The notes under the pieces were generated by a model. The model was not told where the DNA came from. It searched no databases and was given only the letters and a program-made list of their open reading frames with translations. The position numbers were made by a program, and so were the translations under genes. A DNA stretch of 28,850 nt from Clostridium_T sp040217795 (GTDB lineage: Bacteria; Bacillota; Clostridia; Clostridiales; Clostridiaceae), in contig JBEHWK010000028.1 of the NCBI GenBank assembly GCA_040217795.1, positions 1-28,850 on the forward strand, read 5' to 3'. Of the stretch, positions 16,639 through 23,338 are shown piece by piece (the stretch's first letter is position 1; each line of letters starts with the position of its first letter).

Positions 16639-16803
16639 CTATCTTCTGTCTCTGTTGAATTTTTCAGCTTTTCTAGCTTTTCTGCATTCTGGACATCTTA
16701 CTGGATCATTTTCAAATCCTTTTTCTTTGTAGAATTCTTGTTCACCAACAGTGAATACAAATTCTTTTCCGCAGTCTTTACATACTAGAGTTCTATCTTC
16801 CAT
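16639..16803 (-). CDS. Small zinc-ribbon protein (54 aa)
   Basis: A short gene found by translating the minus strand. The product starts MEDRTLVCKDCGKEF and contains two Cys pairs (CKDC and CPEC) about 29 residues apart, then a basic tail (RKARKAEKFNRDRR). This matches the clostridial 'probable zinc-ribbon' small-protein family, whose function is unknown. AAAGGAGG precedes the ATG by 8 bases, a promoter lies at 16946-16919 and a clear terminator follows, so it is a real monocistronic gene. The zinc binding is inferred from the four Cys. It could act in translation or nucleic-acid binding, but nothing here shows that. Confidence 0.88.
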   Translation of the reverse strand: MEDRTLVCKDCGKEFVFTVGEQEFYKEKGFENDPVRCPECRKARKAEKFNRDRR

Positions 16804-16918
16804 TTCTTGGACCTCCTTTAAAATCTATAGGTAATTTTCAGATATAATTTTGACCTTCCAGATTTTAAAGAAAGTAAAATTTATCGATGAAAGTTTCCTA
16901 TACAAATATTACGATAAT

Positions 16919-16946
16919 ATTATACCATAAATGTAATTTAAAACAA
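16919..16946 (-). promoter_or_regulatory. Sigma-A promoter of the zinc-ribbon gene
   Basis: TTGTTT (16946-16941) and TATAAT (16924-16919) on the minus strand are separated by 16 bases, about 110 bases upstream of the start and immediately after the gerKB stop. Confidence 0.55.
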
Positions 16947-16965
16947 GTTTTTTAGGTGTAATTTT

Positions 16966-18048
16966 TTACTGCTTTGATGAAATATTTCTGCCATTGAAAA
17001 CGATAACTGAAATGAGCGGAATGAGCAGTAAAAATACAATATTTATAATGGCCAGCCAGTATAGTCTGTACATGAGTATATAGGTGCTGCCGGTTATTAT
17101 AAAGCTGAATATGAACACAGTTACTGAAAGAATCAGAAAAAATCTGAAGGTGTTCATGATCTTATCCTTGTATATTATGTAGATTCCGAAAAGGCTCAGC
17201 AGGTACTTAACCATGAAACCGAATAAGTTCTGAATCAGTGAAAACAGTTCTCCGCTTTCTACATAATCTCCATAAGATATCCTTTGAGCCTGTATGAACT
17301 CGGGGAAAAACAGGTTTGCTGCCCTTGTTTCTCCAAAGGTTGCCACTATGCTTAGCATGGAGTATGCAGCAATTATAAAGGAAATGGAGATTGATATTAC
17401 GAAGTATTTTCTCAGGGAACTCCTTTCTGCCATTCTGCTCAGGTAAGGAAAAGAGATTCCTAAAGATGACATGGAGCCAAAGGCTGCAACCCATCCCAAA
17501 ACCTTGCGGTAGTTCAGAGGACTCTGCAGTGCCGGCAATGCATAGCTGAAGTGGTTGTAGGGAATTTCCATGCTGATAAGCAGGATTATGCTTATCAGCA
17601 TAAGAAAAACGGAAAGCAAAACGAGCTTCAGCAGGGAATCAAATCCCTTAGACAGTATGTATATGCCTGGTACTGCAAAGAATAACAGTCCGAACCACAC
17701 CGGAGTCTGAATGAACATATTGGTGTGTATAATTGAGGATAAAACCGAGATGCTTTCACACCCGTTTAAAAACAGGGCCAATGCGAAAAGCAGCAGCATA
17801 AGCTCTCCGGTATATTTACCGAAGGCTTTCAGATAAAGATGGTTAATGTCGGGAATCTTTTTCCGGGCAAAAGCACCTGTAATAACGGACCCGAGCAGGA
17901 GCAAGACCAGTCCTGCAGCCAGGACAAACACCCAGGAATCTCTTCCTGCTCTTTCAATTATCATTCCCGGGTAAGCTTTTATTGAAATTATGGTCAGGCA
18001 GACAACAAAAAACAAATAATGTCTGCCAGTAAGTTTTTCCAATAGCAT
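16966..18048 (-). CDS. gerKB: Spore germination receptor B subunit (GerB/GerKB-like permease)
   Basis: The 360-aa integral membrane protein has about 10 helices and belongs to the Spore_permease (PF03845) branch of the APC superfamily. Family features include LTGRHYLFFVVCLTIISIKAYPG at the N-terminus, RDSWVFVLAA and ISFPYLSRMAE, with a polar loop near FFPEFIQAQRISYGDYVES. In the spore inner membrane this subunit binds or transports germinant with the A and C subunits. It is divergent from gerKA, as in Clostridium perfringens, where gerKB is transcribed opposite the gerKA-gerKC operon. GGGAGAGGTGA precedes the ATG. The symbol rests on this arrangement; the germinant is unknown. Confidence 0.88.
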   Translation of the reverse strand: MLLEKLTGRHYLFFVVCLTIISIKAYPGMIIERAGRDSWVFVLAAGLVLLLLGSVITGAFARKKIPDINHLYLKAFGKYTGELMLLLFALALFLNGCESISVLSSIIHTNMFIQTPVWFGLLFFAVPGIYILSKGFDSLLKLVLLSVFLMLISIILLISMEIPYNHFSYALPALQSPLNYRKVLGWVAAFGSMSSLGISFPYLSRMAERSSLRKYFVISISISFIIAAYSMLSIVATFGETRAANLFFPEFIQAQRISYGDYVESGELFSLIQNLFGFMVKYLLSLFGIYIIYKDKIMNTFRFFLILSVTVFIFSFIITGSTYILMYRLYWLAIINIVFLLLIPLISVIVFNGRNISSKQ

Positions 18049-18075
18049 TCACCTCTCCCTGAAGTTTCTTAGAAA

Positions 18076-18100
18076 TAGTATTTGCATTTTTGGGGAATAT
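18076..18100 (-). promoter_or_regulatory. Possible sigma-G promoter of gerKB
   Basis: On the minus strand AATACTA (18082-18076) resembles the sigma-G -10 CATACTA at 6 of 7 positions, with TGTTTA about 18 bases upstream. Sigma-G control is expected for germination receptors, but the match is weak. Confidence 0.3.
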
Positions 18101-18141
18101 TAAACATCATGACAGAAAATAATAAGTAAGGGTGATTTAAG

Positions 18142-19584
18142 ATGAATAATTATTTAGAAACCTTTAAAGAAGATTTTAAGGACTCATTTGATGTGAAGTA
18201 CAGGCAGATCCAGACTCCGCTGGGGCAGGCAACCCTGGTTTTCATAGATGACTTATGTTCAACAGACTTCATAAGCCAGTATGTGGTGAAGCCCCTGACC
18301 AAGGAAAGCACTGCCGTAAAAACTCCGGAGGATATTGTGACCAAGGTTCTGGATATAAATCTTGCAGGTGAAGCAAAGGACATGAAGGACGCGCAGCTGC
18401 ATGTACTCATGGGTGATCTTGTGATTATTTTCAATGACCAAAACAAGATGATCTACTGCGAGGTAAAAAGCTTTGCAAGAAGAGGCGTTGGAATACCTTT
18501 GACTGAGTCTGTTCTTAAAGGACCCAGGGAGGGATTTACGGAAGCACTGGTGGATAATGTTGCCCTTTTAAGAAGAAGGATAAGAAATCCTGATCTTAAG
18601 ATGGAAGCCATGTTTATGGGGAAAGAATCCAAAACATCCATATGCGTATGCTACATGAAGGGGATTGTCCCTGAGGAGCTTTTGAATGAAGTGAAAAGCA
18701 AAATAAAAAGCCTTAATTATGATTTTATTCTGGATACTAATTACATAGAACGGGCTCTTGGCAACAGGAAGACCTTTTTCGATACAGTAGGGTATACGGA
18801 GAAGCCTGATGAAATATGTGCGAAAATAATGGAGGGAAGAGTTGCTGTCATAGTGGACGGTACACCTTTTGTAATAACAGTTCCATACTTTTTTCTGGAA
18901 AACTTCCAGACTCCGGATGACTATTATTTAAACATGTATTTTGCAAACTTCACAAGGATATTGAGGTGGATTGCCCTGTTTATCGGAGCGCTCCTGCCGG
19001 GAATATATACAGCGATGATAACCTACCATTTCAGCATGATACCTGCTATGTTCGTATACAGGCTCGCAGTGGCTAGGGCGGGAGTTCCACTTCCAACCTT
19101 TGTGGAAGTAATACTGATGATGCTGTTCTTCCAGCTTGTGAAGGAAGCAGGACTGAGGCTGCCCCAGCCAATTGGGGGAGCCATGAGCATAGTTGCCGGT
19201 CTGATCCTTGGTGATGCTGCAGTGGCAGCAGGGCTTGCTTCGAGAACAACCATCATTGTGGTTGCAATAAGTTCTGTAAGCTATTTTCTAATCCCCAGGG
19301 TGTATGGTGCTCTTTCAGCCTGGTCGCTGGTGCTTGTGGCAGCAGCTGCAGCCTTTGGGCTAATCGGCTTTTTTATAGCCTTAATGGTGCTCATTTCACA
19401 TTTGGGAGCATTGAGAACAGGAAGTTACAGCTATCTCTTCCCTTTGGGAACATCAGAAAAGTACAATTTTAAGGATATAATCTTCCGGGGAGATTTAAGA
19501 AAGATTTCCAGGAAGATATTAAAGAAGGGGGTAACAACTGTTGCACTGAAAAGTAACATTAAAGAACATAAAGTAGCAAAGTGA
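18142..19584 (+). CDS. gerKA: Spore germination receptor A subunit (GerA/GerKA-like)
   Basis: The 480-aa product matches the GerA family (PF03323). A soluble N-terminal domain covers residues 1 to about 265, with the family segments YCEVKSFARRGVGIPLTESV, GPREGFTEALVDN and LLRRRIRNPDLKME. The conserved FVITVPYFFLENFQTPDDYY precedes four to five membrane helices, and PLPTFVEVILMM and LRLPQPIGGAMSIVAGLI are also present. A short basic tail ends the protein. It forms the inner-membrane germinant receptor with the B and C subunits. In related clostridia gerKC follows immediately; here about 1.9 kb carrying a TnpB-related gene intervenes, so coupling to gerKC may be altered. Confidence 0.93.
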   Translation: MNNYLETFKEDFKDSFDVKYRQIQTPLGQATLVFIDDLCSTDFISQYVVKPLTKESTAVKTPEDIVTKVLDINLAGEAKDMKDAQLHVLMGDLVIIFNDQNKMIYCEVKSFARRGVGIPLTESVLKGPREGFTEALVDNVALLRRRIRNPDLKMEAMFMGKESKTSICVCYMKGIVPEELLNEVKSKIKSLNYDFILDTNYIERALGNRKTFFDTVGYTEKPDEICAKIMEGRVAVIVDGTPFVITVPYFFLENFQTPDDYYLNMYFANFTRILRWIALFIGALLPGIYTAMITYHFSMIPAMFVYRLAVARAGVPLPTFVEVILMMLFFQLVKEAGLRLPQPIGGAMSIVAGLILGDAAVAAGLASRTTIIVVAISSVSYFLIPRVYGALSAWSLVLVAAAAAFGLIGFFIALMVLISHLGALRTGSYSYLFPLGTSEKYNFKDIIFRGDLRKISRKILKKGVTTVALKSNIKEHKVAK

Positions 19585-19651
19585 TAATAAGCTTTGGATA
19601 TTGGGCTATACTAATTTTTAGGAGATAAATTAATTAGTGCAGCACAAAAGC

Positions 19652-19690
19652 GTTATTACTTGTTTTCAGCACGTTTATATGTGTAATAGC
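19652..19690 (+). repeat. Hairpin at the left side of the TnpB-related insertion
   Basis: GTTATTAC (19652-19659) pairs with GTAATAGC (19683-19690), with one G-U, around a 23-base loop, 54 bases before the TnpB-related start. Imperfect end hairpins are characteristic of IS200/IS605-type elements, so this could mark the left end; the exact boundary is not visible. Confidence 0.35.
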
Positions 19691-19743
19691 AGGTTGATTT
19701 TAAAAAGTTATTCCTGAACTTGAAAAAGAACGAGGTGAAAACA

Positions 19744-21192
19744 GTGAAAGTAACAATAAAAGCGATATTGATCAATATTCCTGAAGAAAAAGTAAAAATA
19801 ATAGATAATCTCATGACTGTATTTTGCAGTGCCGTAAGGTATTCCTTCAAAAGAATCCTTGAGAATATCAGGATAGGAGATATTGAAAAAGACATAGCTC
19901 ATAAATATGGGTTAAACATAAGACAAAGTAAAGATGCGGCAGAAAGTGCACGGCAGACAGTAGCAAGCCAAAAGGAACTCCTTAAAATGAATTATGGGAA
20001 TTACCTTAAAAAAGTCGGTGTAATTGAGAACATATTAAATGACACCAATAAGAATTTATCAGATAAAAAGAGAAATGCATTAATTAAGAAGCTGGAAAAA
20101 AGACAAAGGAAATTAAATTACTATAAAAGTTTTATTGATGCAAATACTATTCCGCCTGTAACCTTTGGCACCAAAGAAATGTTCATAAAAAGGTGCAAAG
20201 GTCTTATCTCAAGAGAACAGTGGCGTGAATGCCGCTCCAACAGATTATGCTCAAGAGGAGACAAAACAAAGAAGGGCAACCCCAACTTAAGGATTATAGG
20301 TAACGGCAGAAGAACCTTTCTTGAAATAAGCACATTGGATAAAACTGAAACAAACCGAGCAGTGAAAATGCAGGTTGAAATCTATTTGCCGCAAAAGCTA
20401 TCCAGAACTACCGGTAAGGTTAACGGAAGAAACTACAGACAGATGTTTCTTGATTATCTTCAGACAGGTGAAGCCTATCAGGCTGAGCTCATAAGAAGAA
20501 ATGGCAGATACTATTGCCATTTAACCTTCGAAGAAGATACAGTAAGCCATTGTCCGATAATCAATGCAGTGCATAATGGGATAATGGGAATTGATACAAA
20601 CCCCGATGGCTTAGCTCTTACAATGATAGATAATAAAGGGAACTATAAGTGGCATACCTATATGAGGAATGGAGAACTGACCTACGCCCGAAGTAACAGA
20701 CGACAAAACTTATGTGGAGAAATAATAAAGAAAGTTGTAGAAACAGCCAAAGCCTATGGAGCAGGTATTGCCATTGAGGACTTGAAATTTCTGAATGATA
20801 AAGATGTAAACAAGAAGTTTGCAAGAATAAAGCATCAATTTATATACAGACAATTATTAAGGATGCTTGAATGTGCCTGCAGACGTAATGGTATTGAAAT
20901 ATCAAAAGTGAAGCCTCAGTTTACCAGCAAAATAGGACTGTATAAATATTGCCATCAGTATGGAATGGCAGTTCATAACGGAGCTGCTATGGTTATAGCA
21001 AGAAGAAGTTATAAATTCAATGAAAAAGTGCCAAAAGATTTAAGAGAAAAATTAGTAACTGACCCAGATAGCTTTAATAATAAAAGTGAATGGGCTAAAT
21101 GGAATGAAATTCATAAAAATATAAAAAGAAAGGCAGGTGAAAACCCTGCACTGTGGTTAATCAACAGGAAAAAAATACTAGAATTAGTGTAG
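19744..21192 (+). CDS. TnpB-related RuvC-fold protein (IS200/IS605 accessory type)
   Basis: The 482-aa protein starts at GTG 19744, with GAGGTG upstream (a TTG at 19720 is in frame but less well placed). The N-terminal half is basic and helical. The RuvC-like nuclease core shows GIDTNPDGLAL (Asp284) and AIEDLKF (Glu345). The third motif region reads YGMAVHNGAAMVIARR, with no Asp where TnpB usually has D-x-N-A-A (His411/Asn412 instead). No CxxC pairs of the usual TnpB zinc finger lie between RuvC-II and RuvC-III. These traits fit the 'TnpB-related' subgroup found as solitary genes in Firmicutes. It may be an RNA-guided protein with altered or no cleavage; that is inference. Confidence 0.85.
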   Translation: MKVTIKAILINIPEEKVKIIDNLMTVFCSAVRYSFKRILENIRIGDIEKDIAHKYGLNIRQSKDAAESARQTVASQKELLKMNYGNYLKKVGVIENILNDTNKNLSDKKRNALIKKLEKRQRKLNYYKSFIDANTIPPVTFGTKEMFIKRCKGLISREQWRECRSNRLCSRGDKTKKGNPNLRIIGNGRRTFLEISTLDKTETNRAVKMQVEIYLPQKLSRTTGKVNGRNYRQMFLDYLQTGEAYQAELIRRNGRYYCHLTFEEDTVSHCPIINAVHNGIMGIDTNPDGLALTMIDNKGNYKWHTYMRNGELTYARSNRRQNLCGEIIKKVVETAKAYGAGIAIEDLKFLNDKDVNKKFARIKHQFIYRQLLRMLECACRRNGIEISKVKPQFTSKIGLYKYCHQYGMAVHNGAAMVIARRSYKFNEKVPKDLREKLVTDPDSFNNKSEWAKWNEIHKNIKRKAGENPALWLINRKKILELV

Positions 21193-21212
21193 CTTTATAG
21201 CTTTGAGTATAT

Positions 21213-21279
21213 TAGGGAACCAACTTCAACTATAAACTTATGCACATTGCATAAGTTAAGGTTCCGTAAAGTTTCCCTA
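21213..21279. repeat. Palindromic TA-flanked repeat element, copy 3 (67 bp)
   Basis: TAGGGAACCAACTTCAAC at the left and GTAAAGTTTCCCTA at the right bracket a perfect 10-bp inner stem (AACTTATGCA/TGCATAAGTT) with a 3-base loop. Reverse-complementing copy 1 (5339-5450) gives the same arms in the same order, lacking only its central ~40 bases. It lies 20 bases after the TnpB-related stop, inside the presumed mobile element. Confidence 0.75.
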
Positions 21280-21282
21280 TAA

Positions 21283-21517
21283 CTGCCAAGGTACACGAAG
21301 TGAAAGGCTTTGGCGGAAAAAGATATTTAAGGAGTGACTAACAGTCACAATCTTGCAGAACTTTATTATTATAAGGTAACAAAGGCTTGCCTTAGAAGGC
21401 ATACGAGATTTATAGGCGAAAGTTTATATCCCAGTAGTAAAATCCTGTGATACTACCATTCTATTTAACGGATAGAGTGCTAAAATCGATTTGTTACGAT
21501 TTTAGGGAGCAGGGCTC
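21283..21517 (+). ncRNA. Candidate structured RNA (omega-RNA-like or gerKC leader)
   Basis: No protein frame is supported between the repeat and gerKC, but six hairpins occur. They are CTGCCAA/TTGGCGG (21283-21316), GTGACT/AGTCAC (21334-21348), TGCCT/AGGCA (21388-21401), GTAGTA/TACTAC (21434-21456), CATTCTAT/ATAGAGTG (21457-21479) and a perfect 9-bp CTAAAATCG/CGATTTTAG (21480-21505). The last three abut with no unpaired base between them. A small GAGC/GCTC stem (21507-21517) covers the gerKC ribosome-binding site. Position just after a TnpB-related gene is where guide RNA scaffolds are made in TnpB systems. Alternatively it is a cis-acting leader of gerKC. No known riboswitch motif was recognised. 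Confidence 0.45.
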
Positions 21518-21520
21518 AGT

Positions 21521-22633
21521 ATGAAAAAGACAGCGAAACTCCTTATATTATGCATCCTTTCAACATTGCTCTCCGGATGCTACAATTACCGGGATATAAA
21601 TAAGGTCACTTTTGTGACCTCCGCCATACTTGACAGGGATCCCCTGGACAATGTGGTTATTTACCTTGAATGCATAAGACCCTTCAGAAGTGCAAATGAA
21701 AGCTCAGACAAGGGTAAGAGGGTTTCGTACACGGGAAGAGGGAAAACCCTTCTTGAGGCAATAAGGGATGTGGGAAGAAGTTCATCCTTCAAAGTGGATT
21801 TCACCCAGAACAGAGCATATATTTTTACTGAGGATGCTGCAAGAAAGGGCATAAGAAACTACATAGACCTTATTAACAGAAACCAGGAGCTGCTGGTTAA
21901 GCCGAACATGTTCATATACTTCGGGTCAGTGGATGCCCTTGTGAAGTTCTCGGATAATGATGAGGAATATCTGGGATTTTACCTGCATGAACTGGTTCAG
22001 AAGATGAAGTCCACCCCTCAGGTTGTATATAACAATACTAATGATTTCCTTGTAGAGAGACTGACAGGAAGCAAAATTTCCATAATGGGAGGACTAAGAT
22101 TCAAGGAAAATGCTACAGGAAAGAAGCTGGAGCTGTCCGGAGCAGGGATTTTCAGGGAAGATAAAATGATAGAGCAGATGAGCCCTGATGAGGGATTAAG
22201 CTACAATTTCCTGAGAGACAAGGTGAAATCCGGAACTCTGGAGGTGCCCAATCCTGAAGATCAGGATTCCTTCACAACCCTTGAAATCCTGAACAGCAGA
22301 ACTACAACTGATGTGCAGTATGACGGAAGCAGGGTTAAGCTGTACAAGAAAATTGATCTCACAACCTCTATTGCAGAATCCCAGCAGAAACTTATAGTAG
22401 ATCAGGAAAAGGTTGAAATAATGAAAAACAAAGAAAAGGAGAACATGAGGAGCCACCTGAACAGGGTTTTTGATAAATACAAGAAACTTAACATAGACAT
22501 TTTTGAAATCCAGAACAGGCTGGAAAAGAAGTATCCCGGCCAGAATATTCCGAATGCAATGAAAAACACAGATCTTATAATAGATGTTGATATGGATATA
22601 AAAGGTGCCTCAAAGGCTAAGAATACCCTGTAA
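21521..22633 (+). CDS. gerKC: Spore germination receptor C subunit, lipoprotein (GerC/GerKC-like)
   Basis: The 370-aa Ger(x)C family lipoprotein has an N-terminal signal ending in the lipobox LLSGC (lipidated Cys at residue 20), immediately followed by YNYRDINKVTFVTS, close to the family's D/E-[IL]-x start. Further family segments are LLEAIRDVGRSSSFKVDFTQNR and a C-terminal domain beginning near TTDVQYDGSRVKLYKKIDL with a coiled helical tail. It completes the A/B/C receptor on the outer face of the spore inner membrane. AGGGAG lies 11 bases before the ATG and can be hidden in a 4-bp stem. It is separated from gerKA by the TnpB-type element, so transcription may depend on read-through or a promoter in the insert. 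Confidence 0.92.
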   Translation: MKKTAKLLILCILSTLLSGCYNYRDINKVTFVTSAILDRDPLDNVVIYLECIRPFRSANESSDKGKRVSYTGRGKTLLEAIRDVGRSSSFKVDFTQNRAYIFTEDAARKGIRNYIDLINRNQELLVKPNMFIYFGSVDALVKFSDNDEEYLGFYLHELVQKMKSTPQVVYNNTNDFLVERLTGSKISIMGGLRFKENATGKKLELSGAGIFREDKMIEQMSPDEGLSYNFLRDKVKSGTLEVPNPEDQDSFTTLEILNSRTTTDVQYDGSRVKLYKKIDLTTSIAESQQKLIVDQEKVEIMKNKEKENMRSHLNRVFDKYKKLNIDIFEIQNRLEKKYPGQNIPNAMKNTDLIIDVDMDIKGASKAKNTL

Positions 22634-22636
22634 TGC

Positions 22637-22665
22637 TTGATTCTTCAGCATAAATATTTTAAACT
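22637..22665 (+). promoter_or_regulatory. Possible sigma-A promoter of yajQ
   Basis: TTGATT and TAAACT are separated by 17 bases in the gap after gerKC. The -10 is imperfect. A weak hairpin (ATGCT/AGCAT, 22634-22652) overlaps the region. Confidence 0.35.
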
Positions 22666-22704
22666 TATAAGTATAAAGTATTTATAAAGGAAAGGAGAAT
22701 GACC

Positions 22705-23196
22705 ATGGCAAGCAGCTATTCATTTGATATTGTATCCCAGGTAAATCATCAGGAGGTAGACAATGCAGTAAACCAGGCTGTGAAAGAAATATCGCAGAGA
22801 TATGATTTCAAGGGCAGCAAGACAGCTATAGACTTATTGAAGGAAGAAGTGAAGATAACTTCTGAGGATGAATATAAATTAAATACATCAATAGAGATAT
22901 TAAAGGGTAAACTGGTTAAGAGGGGTGTTTCCCCAAAAGCTATAGATTTCGGAAAGATTGATACAGGAAGTCTTGGCTCAGTTAAAGTTACAGGAAAGAT
23001 TGTAAACGGAATCTCCAAGGAAAAGGCAAAGGAGATTTCAGCAGCCATAAAGGAATCAAAAATAAAGGTTCAGGCTCAGATTCTGGATGACCAGCTGAGA
23101 ATCACAGGAAAGAACAAGGATGACCTTCAGGCTGTCATTGAACTTGTGAAAAACAAGGATTTTGGTATAGCAGTACAATTTACAAATTACAGATAA
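22705..23196 (+). CDS. yajQ: YajQ/UPF0234-family nucleotide-binding protein
   Basis: The 163-aa cytosolic protein has full family length. It begins ASSYSFDIVSQVNHQEVDNA and has the hallmark QRYDFKGSKT and SPKAIDFGKIDTGS segments and a C-terminal DFGIAVQFTNYR, typical of the two-RRM-like-fold YajQ family. Family members bind nucleotides or RNA and, in some bacteria, cyclic-di-GMP; the role in clostridia is not established. The ATG at 22705 is chosen over 22699 because AAAGGAG is optimally spaced from it. It is a single gene with its own terminator. Confidence 0.93.
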   Translation: MASSYSFDIVSQVNHQEVDNAVNQAVKEISQRYDFKGSKTAIDLLKEEVKITSEDEYKLNTSIEILKGKLVKRGVSPKAIDFGKIDTGSLGSVKVTGKIVNGISKEKAKEISAAIKESKIKVQAQILDDQLRITGKNKDDLQAVIELVKNKDFGIAVQFTNYR

Positions 23197-23210
23197 CAGT
23201 AATTAATCTG

Positions 23211-23262
23211 AAGCTTGTAAAAAGCCGTATGGATAAGGTGCTTTTGCAAGCTTTAAATTTTA
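23211..23262 (+). terminator. Intrinsic terminator of yajQ
   Basis: AAGCTTG pairs with CAAGCTT and the inner AAAAGC with GCTTTT, around a loop near GTATGGATAAGGT, followed by a T-rich run. It lies 14 bases after the stop. Confidence 0.7.
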
Positions 23263-23271
23263 AAAAATTTT

Positions 23272-23298
23272 TTGTATAAAAGTCTTGTGGTGTATAAT
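23272..23298 (+). promoter_or_regulatory. Possible promoter of the AlbA_2-domain gene
   Basis: A perfect TATAAT at 23293-23298 lies 41 bases before the ATG. The best -35 (TTGTAT, 23272-23277) has a short 15-base spacer, so the assignment rests mainly on the -10. Confidence 0.4.
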
Positions 23299-23338
23299 AT
23301 AATGAATATAAGAAACATATAAGGGGAAGAGTTAAGGT

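Larger units (their letters stand above)
19640..21505 (+). mobile_element. Probable TnpA-less TnpB-type element inserted between gerKA and gerKC
   Basis: The interval separates two genes normally adjacent in a germination operon. It holds a left hairpin, one TnpB-related gene, one palindromic repeat and a structured right region. No TnpA (Y1 transposase) frame is present, so it would depend on a transposase elsewhere or be immobile. Boundaries are approximate: the left is placed before the hairpin at 19652 and the right at the end of the last strong helix at 21505. Confidence 0.5.

Noticed and set aside
16460..16732. 90-aa plus-strand ORF over the trpS leader
   Set aside because: It lies antisense to the T-box leader, promoter and the zinc-ribbon gene, with no ribosome-binding site and no recognisable family.
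18100..18141. Sigma-G promoter for gerKA on the plus strand
   Set aside because: The best -10-like word (CATCATG) matches CATACTA poorly and no good -35 is spaced correctly.
21280..21520. Group I or group II intron (IStron-like) downstream of the TnpB-related gene
   Set aside because: No convincing P7/G-binding core, domain V or split coding sequence was seen. gerKA and gerKC are each complete, so splicing is not needed to explain them.
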